DNA of 64,000 bases from Streptomyces pseudovenezuelae (GTDB lineage Bacteria; Actinomycetota; Actinomycetes; Streptomycetales; Streptomycetaceae). Made by a program: the position numbers and the translations under genes. Every line of letters starts with the position of its first letter. Positions within the stretch are counted from its first letter, which is position 1. The notes below the pieces were generated by a model that ran no database searches, had not been told where the DNA came from, and saw nothing but the letters and a program-made list of their open reading frames with translations. Positions 52,840-60,945 of this stretch are shown piece by piece. The stretch lies in NCBI RefSeq assembly GCF_029892565.1, contig NZ_JARXVH010000007.1:1-64000 (forward strand). Direction: 5' to 3'.

Positions 52840-52851
52840 CTACGCGCGTAG
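52840..52851. promoter_or_regulatory. Palindromic operator CTACGCGCGTAG at deoC
   Basis: The second exact copy of the 12-bp palindrome ends one base before the deoC -10 box TATGCT (52853-52858). Binding here would block the promoter directly. Confidence 0.7.
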
Positions 52852-52852
52852 A

Positions 52853-52864
52853 TATGCTCGTCTG
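52853..52864 (+). promoter_or_regulatory. deoC -10 box, leaderless arrangement
   Basis: TATGCT (52853-52858), then CGTCTG and the GTG at 52865. No ribosome binding site is present. The spacing is identical to the deoD promoter. Confidence 0.6.
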
Positions 52865-53827
52865 GTGACCATGCCCACCACTGCACCTGCCACACACTCA
52901 CTCGGCGAGGTGACGGCGTCCGACAGCACGCTGCGCCGTTTCCTCCACGGGCTGCCCGGCGTCGACACGGTCGGCCTGGAGGCGCGCGCCGCCTCGCTCG
53001 GCACCCGTTCCATCAAGACCACCGCGAAGGCGTACGCCATCGACCTCGCCATCTCGATGGTCGACCTGACGACGCTGGAAGGCGCGGACACCCCCGGCAA
53101 GGTCCGGGCGCTCGGCGCCAAGGCGGTCCATCCGGACCCGACCGACCGCGCGACGCCCTCGACCGCGGCCGTCTGCGTCTATCCCGACATGGTGCCCGCC
53201 GCCAAGGAGGCCGTCGCCGGCTCCTCGGTCAAGGTCGCCTCGGTCGCCACCGCCTTCCCGGCCGGCCGCGCCGCGCTCGACGTGAAGCTGGCCGACGTGC
53301 GCGACGCCGTGGACGCGGGCGCCGACGAGATCGACATGGTCATCGACCGCGGGGCGTTCCTCGCGGGCAAGTACATGAAGGTGTACGACGAGATCGTCGC
53401 CGTGAGGGAGGCCTCGGGCGCCGCCCGCCTGAAGGTCATCTTCGAGACCGGCGAGCTGTCGACGTACGACAACATCCGCCGCGCGAGCTGGCTCGGCATG
53501 CTGGCGGGCGCGGACTTCATCAAGACGTCGACGGGCAAGGTCGCGGTCAACGCCACGCCCGCGAACACCCTGCTGATGCTGGAGGCGGTGCGGGACTTCC
53601 GCGCGCAGACCGGCGTCCAGGTCGGCGTGAAGCCCGCGGGCGGTATCCGTACCTCCAAGGACGCCATCAAGTTCCTGGTTCTGGTCAACGAGACCGCGGG
53701 CGCGGACTGGCTGGACAACCACTGGTTCCGCTTCGGCGCGTCCTCGCTCCTGAACGACCTGCTGATGCAGCGTCAGAAGCTGGCCACCGGCCGCTACTCC
53801 GGCCCCGACTACGTGACGGTGGACTGA
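52865..53827 (+). CDS. deoC: Deoxyribose-phosphate aldolase
   Basis: A 320-residue aldolase that splits 2-deoxyribose 5-phosphate into glyceraldehyde 3-phosphate and acetaldehyde. The Schiff-base Lys is at about residue 220 in GADFIKTSTGK, with proton-relay residues in DEIDMVIDRG and the catalytic LKVIFETGEL. It is longer than the E. coli enzyme by an N-terminal helical extension. I chose GTG 52865 because it coincides with the expected transcription start; ATG 52871 is the alternative. The aldehyde dehydrogenase gene follows after six bases. Confidence 0.95.
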   Translation: MTMPTTAPATHSLGEVTASDSTLRRFLHGLPGVDTVGLEARAASLGTRSIKTTAKAYAIDLAISMVDLTTLEGADTPGKVRALGAKAVHPDPTDRATPSTAAVCVYPDMVPAAKEAVAGSSVKVASVATAFPAGRAALDVKLADVRDAVDAGADEIDMVIDRGAFLAGKYMKVYDEIVAVREASGAARLKVIFETGELSTYDNIRRASWLGMLAGADFIKTSTGKVAVNATPANTLLMLEAVRDFRAQTGVQVGVKPAGGIRTSKDAIKFLVLVNETAGADWLDNHWFRFGASSLLNDLLMQRQKLATGRYSGPDYVTVD

Positions 53828-53833
53828 TCCCCC

Positions 53834-55288
53834 ATGGCATCCACACCCGCATCCGCATCCGTTTTCGAGTACGCACCGGCGCCCGAGTCCCGCTCGGTCG
53901 TCGACATCGCGCCCTCCTACGGCCTGTTCATCGACGGCGAGTTCACCGAGGCGGCGGACGGCAAGGTCTTCAAGACCGTCTCCCCCTCCACCGAAGAGGT
54001 CCTCTCCGAGATCGCCCAGGCGGGCGAGGCGGACGTCGACCGCGCGGCGAAGGCCGCCCGCAGGGCCTTCGAGAAGTGGTCGGCGCTGCCCGGCTCCGAG
54101 CGCGCCAAGTACCTGTTCCGCATCGCCCGGATCATCCAGGAGCGCAGCCGCGAACTGGCCGTCCTGGAGACGCTGGACAACGGCAAGCCGATCAAGGAGA
54201 CCCGCGACACCGACCTCCCCCTGGTCGCCGCGCACTTCTTCTACTACGCGGGCTGGGCCGACAAACTGGACCACGCCGGCTTCGGCGCGAACCCGCGGCC
54301 GCTCGGCGTCGCGGGCCAGGTCATCCCCTGGAACTTCCCGCTCCTGATGCTGGCGTGGAAGATCGCCCCGGCGCTGGCGACGGGCAACACGGTCGTCCTC
54401 AAGCCCGCCGAGACGACCCCCCTCTCCGCCCTCTTCTTCGCGGACATCTGCCGCCAGGCGGGCCTGCCCAGGGGCGTCGTCAACATCCTTCCCGGCTACG
54501 GCGATTCGGGCGCCGCGCTCGTCGCGCACCCGGACGTGAACAAGGTCGCCTTCACCGGCTCCACCGCGGTCGGCAAGGAGATCGCGCGGACGGTCGCGGG
54601 CACCCGCAAGAAGGTCACCCTCGAACTCGGCGGCAAGGGCGCGAACATCGTCTTCGACGACGCCCCCATCGACCAGGCGGTGGAGGGGATCGTCACCGGC
54701 ATCTTCTTCAACCAGGGCCAGGTCTGCTGCGCGGGCAGCCGTCTCCTCGTCCAGGAGTCCATCCAGGACGAGCTGTTGGACTCCCTGAAGCGCAGGCTCT
54801 CCACGCTCCGCCTCGGCGACCCGCTCGACAAGAACACGGACATCGGCGCGATCAACTCCGCCGAACAGCTCGCCCGGATCACCTCACTCGTCGAGCAGGG
54901 CTCGGCGGAGGGCGCCGAGCGCTGGTCCCCGGAGTGCGAACTCCCCTCCTCCGGCTACTGGTTCGCCCCGACGCTCTTCACGAACGTCACCCAGGCGCAC
55001 ACCATCGCCCGCGACGAGATCTTCGGCCCGGTCCTGTCGGTCCTCACCTTCCGCACCCCGGACGAGGCCGTCGCCAAAGCCAACAACACCCAGTACGGCC
55101 TCTCGGCGGGCATCTGGACCGAGAAGGGCTCCCGGATCCTCGCGGTCGCGAGCAAGCTCCGGGCCGGCGTCATCTGGTCCAACACGTTCAACAAGTTCGA
55201 CCCGACCTCGCCGTTCGGCGGGTACAAGGAGTCGGGCTTCGGCCGCGAGGGCGGTCGCCACGGCCTGGAGGCGTACCTCGATGTCTGA
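53834..55288 (+). CDS. Aldehyde dehydrogenase, active ALDH16-like half
   Basis: A 484-residue NAD-dependent aldehyde dehydrogenase. The catalytic Cys is Cys298 (FFNQGQVCCAG), the general base is Glu264 (LELGGKGAN), the oxyanion Asn is in IPWNFP, and the cofactor loop is FTGSTAVGKEI. It is directly downstream of deoC, so acetaldehyde from the aldolase is a likely substrate, giving acetate. Its last 8 bases overlap the next gene, which encodes a second, apparently dead ALDH domain. It starts at ATG 53834. Confidence 0.93.
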   Translation: MASTPASASVFEYAPAPESRSVVDIAPSYGLFIDGEFTEAADGKVFKTVSPSTEEVLSEIAQAGEADVDRAAKAARRAFEKWSALPGSERAKYLFRIARIIQERSRELAVLETLDNGKPIKETRDTDLPLVAAHFFYYAGWADKLDHAGFGANPRPLGVAGQVIPWNFPLLMLAWKIAPALATGNTVVLKPAETTPLSALFFADICRQAGLPRGVVNILPGYGDSGAALVAHPDVNKVAFTGSTAVGKEIARTVAGTRKKVTLELGGKGANIVFDDAPIDQAVEGIVTGIFFNQGQVCCAGSRLLVQESIQDELLDSLKRRLSTLRLGDPLDKNTDIGAINSAEQLARITSLVEQGSAEGAERWSPECELPSSGYWFAPTLFTNVTQAHTIARDEIFGPVLSVLTFRTPDEAVAKANNTQYGLSAGIWTEKGSRILAVASKLRAGVIWSNTFNKFDPTSPFGGYKESGFGREGGRHGLEAYLDV

Positions 55289-56198
55289 GAAGTCCGACAA
55301 GACAGAACAGCAGCGTCTGAGCGTCTTCAAGACCTACAAGCTGTACGTGGGTGGCAAGTTCCCGCGTTCCGAGAGCGGCCGGGTGTACGACGTGACGGAC
55401 TCGAAGGGCAAGTGGCTGGCGAACGCGCCCCTTTCCTCCCGCAAGGACGCCCGGGACGCGGTCGTGGCCGCGCGCAAGGCGTTCGGCGGCTGGTCGGGCG
55501 CGACGGCGTACAACCGGGGCCAGGTCCTCTACCGCGTCGCCGAGATGCTGGAGGGCCGCAGGGAGCAGTTCGTGCGCGAGGTCGCGGACGCGGAGGGCCT
55601 GTCGAAGGCCAAGGCGACCGTGCTGGTGGACGCGACGATCGACCGCTGGGTCTGGTACGCGGGCTGGACCGACAAGATCGCCCAGGTGGTCGGCGGCGGC
55701 AACCCGGTCGCGGGCCCGTTCTTCAACCTGTCCTCCCCGGAGCCGACGGGTGTGGTCACCGTCCTCGCCCCGCAGGAGTCCTCGTTCCTGGGCCTGGTCT
55801 CGGTACTCGCCCCGGTGATCGCCACCGGCAACACGGCCGTCGTGATCGCCAGCGAGAAGTCCCCGCTCCCGGCACTGTCGTTGGGCGAGGTGCTGGCCAC
55901 GTCCGACGTACCGGGCGGTGTCGTCAACGTCCTCTCCGGGAGGACGGCGGAGATCGCGACGCCCCTGGCCGCACACCAGGACGTCAACGCGATCGACCTG
56001 GCCGGCGCCGACGACGTACTGGCGAAGGAACTGGAGATCGCGGCGGCCGACAACCTCAAGCGTGTCCTTCGTCCACAGCCTGTGGGCGAAGTCGACTGGT
56101 CGACAACTCCGGGCCTCGACCGCATGACGGCGTTCCTGGAGACGAAGACGGTCTGGCACCCGACGGGCGCCCTGGGCGCATCGGGCTCGTCGTACTGA
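55281..56198 (+). CDS. Catalytically dead aldehyde dehydrogenase-like protein
   Basis: A 305-residue protein that matches the coenzyme-binding part of aldehyde dehydrogenases (YVGGKFPRSESGRVYDV, FGGWSGATAYNRGQVLYRVAEMLEGRR, YAGWTDKI). The active site is lost: IPWNFP is replaced by LAPQESS, and the whole catalytic domain with FFNQGQxC is missing. It follows the active enzyme with an 8-base overlap. Together they resemble ALDH16, in which an active ALDH domain is fused to a Cys-less second domain. I infer that it is a structural partner of the first subunit. Confidence 0.88.
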   Translation: MSEKSDKTEQQRLSVFKTYKLYVGGKFPRSESGRVYDVTDSKGKWLANAPLSSRKDARDAVVAARKAFGGWSGATAYNRGQVLYRVAEMLEGRREQFVREVADAEGLSKAKATVLVDATIDRWVWYAGWTDKIAQVVGGGNPVAGPFFNLSSPEPTGVVTVLAPQESSFLGLVSVLAPVIATGNTAVVIASEKSPLPALSLGEVLATSDVPGGVVNVLSGRTAEIATPLAAHQDVNAIDLAGADDVLAKELEIAAADNLKRVLRPQPVGEVDWSTTPGLDRMTAFLETKTVWHPTGALGASGSSY

Positions 56199-56221
56199 GC
56201 CACCAGCCACCCCCCACGGAC

Positions 56222-56259
56222 GAGCCGCGCCGCCCCACCATCCGGGGGCGGCGCGGCTC
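56222..56259. terminator. Bidirectional terminator after the deoC operon
   Basis: A 15-bp perfect stem (56222-56236, GAGCCGCGCCGCCCC, with 56245-56259) and an 8-base loop lie between the convergent ALDH-like and secreted-protein genes. Confidence 0.8.
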
Positions 56260-56275
56260 TCTCTTCGCGCGTACG

Positions 56276-56677
56276 TCAGCGCAGCAGCCCCGTGGCCTCC
56301 CCCACCACCGGGATGCTGCCGATCGACTGCGCCTGGGCCACCGGGCCGGTCAGGGCCTGCGTGGCCAGGGGCTTGAAGTCGGCGAGCTGGGTGCCGAGGC
56401 CGTTGTCGAGGGGGTCCACGCCGGTGCCCGCGAGGGGGTTGGGCTTGAGGTCAGCGACCGGTCCCGTGACGTAGCCGACCATGCCGGTGAGGGCCTGCGC
56501 GCCGGCCTGCGGGTCGATGTTGCCGAGGGACGTGGGGCGGGTGCGCACCACGTCCAGCACCGGCTCGGTGTCCGCGGCGGCGCTCGCGGCACCGGCGCCG
56601 AGCGCCACGCCTGCCGTCGCGAGGGCGACCAGGGCCCGCTGGGCGGTCGGATTCGGGGAGGACGTGCGTCGTGCCAT
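56276..56677 (-). CDS. Small secreted hypothetical protein
   Basis: A 133-residue exported protein. The signal peptide is residues 1-35 (QRALVALATAGVALGAGAASAAA). The mature part is Leu/Gly/Pro/Ala-rich with no cysteine and includes LTGMVGYVTGPVADLKPNPLAG and GLGTQLADFKPLATQALTGP. It resembles in style the other small exported protein at 62579-62938. Databases often label such proteins ATP-binding protein without reason. The function is unknown; a surface or wall role is possible. Confidence 0.75.
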   Translation of the reverse strand: MARRTSSPNPTAQRALVALATAGVALGAGAASAAADTEPVLDVVRTRPTSLGNIDPQAGAQALTGMVGYVTGPVADLKPNPLAGTGVDPLDNGLGTQLADFKPLATQALTGPVAQAQSIGSIPVVGEATGLLR

Positions 56678-56804
56678 CGCTGGTGCCACCTTCTGGTGCG
56701 CAGGGTAATCGTGTCGACACGAAGGGTAGTTGAGGTGTGATGCGCACTCCAAAGACGACCCGCGGGGTCGGCAGGGCGTACGGAATACGTCAAACTGGTG
56801 TCCC

Positions 56805-57440
56805 GTGAGCACCCATGTCCCACCCTCCGCCCGTGTCGTGCTGCTCTGTGGCCCCTCGGGCTCGGGCAAGTCCCTCGTCGCCGCCCGTTCCGGTCTGCCG
56901 GTGCTGCGCCTCGACGACTTCTACAAAGAGGGCGACGACCCGACGCTGCCGCAGGTGGCGGGGAGTTCCGACATCGACTGGGACGACCCGGAGTCCTGGG
57001 ACGCGGACATCGCGGTCGCCGCGATAGCCGAGCTGTGCCGCACGGGCCGTACGAACGTCCCCGTGTACGACCTCTCGCTCAGTGCCCGCACCGGCGAGGA
57101 GGCCGTCGACGTCGGGCGTACCCCGCTCTTCGTCGCGGAGGGCATCTTCGCCGCCGAGATCGTGGGCCGTTGCCGTGAACTCGGTCTGCTGGCCGACGCG
57201 CTGTGCCTCAGCCGCGGCCCGATGCGCACCTTCCGCCGCCGCTTCCTGCGCGATCTGCGCGAGGGCCGCAAGTCGGTCCCGTTCCTGCTCCGCCGCGGCT
57301 GGCGCCTGATGCGCCAGGAACGCTCGATCGTCACCCGCCAGACCGCCCTGGGCGCCCACCCCTGCGACAAGGACGAGGCCCTGACCCGCCTCGCCGCGGT
57401 GGCGGTCGGCCGGCGTCCCGCGGCGTCACCGACGATCTGA
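56805..57440 (+). CDS. Uridine kinase-like P-loop kinase
   Basis: A 211-residue nucleoside kinase-like protein. Walker A is CGPSGSGKS near residue 15-23. LDDFYKEGDDPTLP is the uridine-kinase-type loop, and DWDDPESWD resembles the substrate-binding part. LFVAEGIFAAEIV follows, then an Arg-rich lid (FRRRFLRDLREGRKS). It probably phosphorylates uridine or cytidine with NTP, which fits the surrounding nucleoside genes. It starts at GTG 56805 with no clear ribosome binding site. Confidence 0.88.
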   Translation: MSTHVPPSARVVLLCGPSGSGKSLVAARSGLPVLRLDDFYKEGDDPTLPQVAGSSDIDWDDPESWDADIAVAAIAELCRTGRTNVPVYDLSLSARTGEEAVDVGRTPLFVAEGIFAAEIVGRCRELGLLADALCLSRGPMRTFRRRFLRDLREGRKSVPFLLRRGWRLMRQERSIVTRQTALGAHPCDKDEALTRLAAVAVGRRPAASPTI

Positions 57441-57480
57441 CCCCGAACACCAAGGCACCGACGACCCGGCGCACACGAAA

Positions 57481-57521
57481 AAGCGGGACTGGACGGACCC
57501 CCCGGCCCTCCAGTCCCGCTT
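57481..57521. terminator. Terminator after the uridine kinase-like gene
   Basis: A 13-bp stem (57481-57493, AAGCGGGACTGGA, with 57509-57521) with a 15-base C-rich loop, flanked by an A run on the left. It ends the kinase transcript. Confidence 0.75.
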
Positions 57522-57696
57522 CCCCGTTCCCCCGTGGTGCTTCCCCCGTTGGCCCCGTTGGTCCCCCGTGACCCCCGTTGGATCCCCGGTAACCGATCAC
57601 CACCCCCCAGTGGTGCCCCCTCGGTTACCGCTCCCCCTACTTGCTTCCCCCGTGTTTTCCCCGGTCCCCCCGGTTTCCCCTTGCTTCCCCCAACCC
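57522..57696. repeat. C-rich strand-asymmetric tract downstream of sigQ
   Basis: About 175 bases made largely of CCCC/CCCCC runs separated by GTT or GT, so the sigQ-side transcript would be strongly G-rich. A nested hairpin lies inside: GGTAACCGA (57588-57596) with TCGGTTACC (57621-57629), enclosing CACCAC/GTGGTG. It could terminate sigQ mRNA or form G-quadruplexes in its 3' end. Confidence 0.65.
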
Positions 57697-58434
57697 TCAG
57701 GCCACGAGCTCGCCGAAGGCGTCTTCCTCGTCACGGCCGAAGCTGAGGACCTCGTCCTCGCGCAGCCGGCGGAGTGACCGCCAGATGCTGGACTTCACCG
57801 TGCCGACACTGATGTCGAGGATCTCCGCGATCTCCGGGTCGGTGCGGCCCTCGTAGTAACGAAGGACCAGCATCGTGCGCTGGAGTTCGGGGAGCCGGGC
57901 GAGCGCCTGCCACAGGACCGCGCGCAGTTCGGTGCCGCGCATCGCGTCCGTGTCGCCGGGCGTCTCCGGCAGTTCCTCGGTCGGGTATTCGTTCAGCTTG
58001 CGGCGGCGCCACGCGCTGATGTGCAGGTTGGTCATGGTGCGGCGGAGATAGCCCCCGACCGCGGCCTTGTCGCTGATCCGGTCCCACGCCCGGTAGGTCG
58101 AGAACAGTGCGCTCTGCAGCAGGTCCTCGGCCTCGAAGCGGTCGCCGGTCAGGTGGTAGGCGGTTGCGTACAGGGAGGCGCGGCGCTCCTGGACGTAGGC
58201 GGTGAACTCCGCCTCCGACAGCGAGCGGCGCTCCCCCGTGTCCTCCCTGTACGCGCTTCCCCCGTGTGCCTCCCCCGAGACACTGTCAACCACCGTCATG
58301 TACCCGGTGTGCTGACGCCCGGTGCCGCGAGCGCACCCCCGCCCGCTCACGGCACCGGACTTGTCGGAACTCCGGGTCACGTCGTGCAGTCGCGTGACCA
58401 CTGCGCTGGTGCTGGTGCTGTGCAGCGTGTTCAT
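57697..58434 (-). CDS. sigQ: ECF sigma factor SigQ
   Basis: A 245-residue ECF sigma factor. Region 2 is RASLYATAYHLTGDRFEAEDLLQSALFSTYRAWDRI (about residues 83-118). Region 4 is LPELQRTMLVLRYYEGRTDPEIAEILDISVGTVKSSIWRSLRRLRE (about 183-228). It is divergent from afsQ1, as sigQ is in S. coelicolor, where AfsQ1 activates it and SigQ counteracts the AfsQ system. I use ATG 58434 (GGGGGG upstream); the 45 residues before Met46 are Ser/Thr/Arg-rich, so ATG 58299 is possible. Confidence 0.92.
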   Translation of the reverse strand: MNTLHSTSTSAVVTRLHDVTRSSDKSGAVSGRGCARGTGRQHTGYMTVVDSVSGEAHGGSAYREDTGERRSLSEAEFTAYVQERRASLYATAYHLTGDRFEAEDLLQSALFSTYRAWDRISDKAAVGGYLRRTMTNLHISAWRRRKLNEYPTEELPETPGDTDAMRGTELRAVLWQALARLPELQRTMLVLRYYEGRTDPEIAEILDISVGTVKSSIWRSLRRLREDEVLSFGRDEEDAFGELVA

Positions 58435-58554
58435 CTCGCGCCCCCCGTCGTGGACTTCCGGTGTTCGGCCTGCTCAGGTGGTACTGCCTTGCGGCGTTTC
58501 CTTGCCTGTGCCGAGAAGCTTGCCCGGGCCACTTCATGGACGTGTCCGCCGACT

Positions 58555-58570
58555 GTCACAGACCTGTCAC
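58555..58570. promoter_or_regulatory. AfsQ1 binding box
   Basis: GTCAC (58555-58559), six bases, GTCAC (58566-58570). This fits the published AfsQ1 consensus GTnAC-n6-GTnAC exactly and lies in the sigQ-afsQ1 intergenic region, where AfsQ1 is known to bind in S. coelicolor. Confidence 0.85.
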
Positions 58571-58678
58571 AGGGGTCCGGCTACGGAATCGCACAGCGTG
58601 GTCACAGAGAGCGGTACTAAGGGGCCGTACCTGTACAGGTGTCGAAACCCCGGCCGTGCATGGGCCAGAATGAGGCCC

Positions 58679-59356
58679 GTGCCTTCCCTGTTGCTGATCG
58701 AGGACGACGACGCCATCCGAACGGCCCTGGAGCTCTCACTGACGCGCCAGGGTCACCGCGTGGCCACAGCTGCCACCGGCGAGGACGGCCTGAAGCTGTT
58801 GCGCGAGCAGCGTCCGGACCTGATCGTGCTGGACGTGATGCTGCCCGGCATCGACGGGTTCGAGGTGTGCCGGCGCATCCGGCGCACGGACCAGCTGCCG
58901 ATCATTCTGCTGACCGCGCGCTCCGACGACATCGACATCGTCGTCGGTCTGGAGTCCGGTGCCGACGACTATGTCGTCAAACCCGTGCAGGGGCGGGTCC
59001 TCGACGCCCGGATCCGCGCCGTACTGCGGCGCGGTGAGCGGGAGTCGAACGACGCGGCGACCTTCGGCAGCCTCGTCATCGACCGCGCGGCGATGACCGT
59101 GACGAAGAACGGCGAGGATCTCCAGCTCACCCCGACCGAGCTGCGGCTGCTGCTCGAACTGAGCCGGCGGCCCGGACAGGCGCTGTCCCGGCAGCAGTTG
59201 CTGCGCCTGGTGTGGGAGCACGACTACCTCGGTGACTCGCGGCTGGTCGACGCCTGTGTGCAGCGACTGCGCGCCAAGGTCGAGGACGTGCCGTCGTCCC
59301 CGACCCTGATCCGTACGGTCCGTGGTGTCGGCTACCGGCTGGACTCGCCTCAGTGA
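58679..59356 (+). CDS. afsQ1: Response regulator AfsQ1
   Basis: A 225-residue OmpR-type regulator. The receiver domain (1-120) has the acidic pocket IEDDD, phosphorylated Asp52 (LIVLDVMLPG), Thr in LLTAR and Lys in VVKPV. The winged-helix domain (about 130-225) ends VRTVRGVGYRLD. In S. coelicolor AfsQ1 turns on antibiotic genes and restrains nitrogen assimilation under nitrogen-rich conditions. The GTG start gives exactly the known length. A CAGAAT box seven bases before it suggests a leaderless message. Confidence 0.96.
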   Translation: MPSLLLIEDDDAIRTALELSLTRQGHRVATAATGEDGLKLLREQRPDLIVLDVMLPGIDGFEVCRRIRRTDQLPIILLTARSDDIDIVVGLESGADDYVVKPVQGRVLDARIRAVLRRGERESNDAATFGSLVIDRAAMTVTKNGEDLQLTPTELRLLLELSRRPGQALSRQQLLRLVWEHDYLGDSRLVDACVQRLRAKVEDVPSSPTLIRTVRGVGYRLDSPQ

Positions 59357-60945
59357 CCGAAGCGCACGGGGGGATCCGCGGCTGGGCCGCGGATCGCAGG
59401 GGAGTGTGGTCACGGCTGCGGTTCACCAGTCTGCGGCTGCGCCTGGTCGTCGTGTTCGGCCTGGTGGCGCTGACCGCCGCCGTCTCCGCGTCCGGCATCG
59501 CCTACTGGCTCAACCGCGAGGCCGTGCTCACCCGTACCCAGGACGCGGTGCTGCGCGACTTCCAGCAGGAGATGCAGAACCGCGCGGGCTCGCTGCCGCC
59601 GGACCCCTCCCAGGACGAACTCCAGCACACCGCCGGGCAGATGTCGGGCAGCAGCCAGCGCTTCAGCGTGCTGCTGGTCGCGGAGGGCTCCGACGGCAAG
59701 GCCCTGTACGGCACTTCGGGCGCCCTGGACAGCTTCGCGCTGCGGGACGTGCCGACCTCGCTGCGCGCCGCGGTGAACAAGAGGCAGAAGGTCGACTCCG
59801 GCAACAAGTACCCGTACCACCTCTACTGGCAGCGGGTCGTGCAGAACGGCACGCCGTATCTGGTGGCCGGCACCAAGGTGATCGGCGGCGGCGCGACCGG
59901 CTACATGCTCAAGTCGCTTGAGCCGGAGGCCAAGGACCTCAACTCGCTGGCCTGGTCGCTGGGTATCGCCACCGGGCTCGCGCTGATCGGCTCCGCGCTG
60001 CTCGCGCAGGCCGCCGCGACGACCGTGCTCAAGCCGGTGCAGCGGCTGGGCGTGGCCGCCCGGCGGCTCGGCGAGGGCCGGCTCGACACCCGGCTGCGGG
60101 TGTCGGGGACCGATGAACTCGCCGATCTGTCACGGACGTTCAACCACGCCGCCGAGGCGCTGGAGAAACGGGTCGACGACATGGCCGCGCGGGACGAGGC
60201 GTCCCGCCGGTTCGTCGCGGACATGAGCCATGAACTGCGTACGCCCCTCACCGCGATCACCGCCGTCACCGAGATCCTGGAGGAGGAGCTGGAGGCGGAG
60301 TCCGGGTCGATGGACCCGATGATCGAGCCCGCCGTACGGCTCGTCGTCAGTGAGACGCGGCGGCTCAACGAACTGGTCGAGAACCTCATGGAGGTCACCC
60401 GCTTCGACGCGGGCACCGCCCGGCTGGTCCTGGACGACGTCGAGGTCGCCGACCAGATCACCGCGTGCCTGGACGCGCGCGCCTGGCTGGACGCGGTCGA
60501 CCTGGACGCCGAGCGCGGCATCCACGCGCGGCTCGACCCGCGCCGCCTGGACGTCATCATGGCCAACCTCGTGGGCAACGCGCTCAAGCACGGCGGCTCC
60601 CCGGTGCGGGTCGCGGTGCGGGAGTCGGGGGCCAAGGCCACCGAGGACGGCGCGGGTGCCGAGGTCGTCATCGCGGTGCGCGACCACGGTCCCGGCATCC
60701 CCGAGGACGTCCTGCCGCACGTCTTCGACCGCTTCTACAAGGCGAGCGCCTCCCGCCCCCGTTCCGAGGGCAGCGGCCTGGGCCTGTCCATCGCCCTGGA
60801 GAACGCCCACATCCACGGCGGCGAGATCACCGCCGCCAACTCCCCCGACGGGGGTGCCGTGTTCACGCTGCGGCTGCCGCAGGACGTGTCGGCGCTGACG
60901 GAGGACCCCGAGCAGGCCGAGGGGAAGCAGGGGGAGCCCTCATGA
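59353..60945 (+). CDS. afsQ2: Sensor histidine kinase AfsQ2
   Basis: A 530-residue membrane sensor. Two membrane helices (about 30-52 and 200-222) flank an extracellular domain of about 150 residues. HAMP follows (about 223-275). The phosphorylated His293 lies in FVADMSHELRTPLTA, and the ATP-binding domain has NLVGNALKHGG, DHGPGIP and EGSGLGLSI. It phosphorylates AfsQ1. Its GTG overlaps the afsQ1 stop by 4 bases, and its stop overlaps the lipoprotein start. Confidence 0.96.
   Translation: MTEAHGGIRGWAADRRGVWSRLRFTSLRLRLVVVFGLVALTAAVSASGIAYWLNREAVLTRTQDAVLRDFQQEMQNRAGSLPPDPSQDELQHTAGQMSGSSQRFSVLLVAEGSDGKALYGTSGALDSFALRDVPTSLRAAVNKRQKVDSGNKYPYHLYWQRVVQNGTPYLVAGTKVIGGGATGYMLKSLEPEAKDLNSLAWSLGIATGLALIGSALLAQAAATTVLKPVQRLGVAARRLGEGRLDTRLRVSGTDELADLSRTFNHAAEALEKRVDDMAARDEASRRFVADMSHELRTPLTAITAVTEILEEELEAESGSMDPMIEPAVRLVVSETRRLNELVENLMEVTRFDAGTARLVLDDVEVADQITACLDARAWLDAVDLDAERGIHARLDPRRLDVIMANLVGNALKHGGSPVRVAVRESGAKATEDGAGAEVVIAVRDHGPGIPEDVLPHVFDRFYKASASRPRSEGSGLGLSIALENAHIHGGEITAANSPDGGAVFTLRLPQDVSALTEDPEQAEGKQGEPS

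Noticed and set aside
55281..56198. Pseudogene by truncation of an aldehyde dehydrogenase
   Set aside because: The frame is intact, translationally coupled to its neighbour, and its loss of active-site residues matches the ALDH16 second domain, so it is treated as a functional partner.
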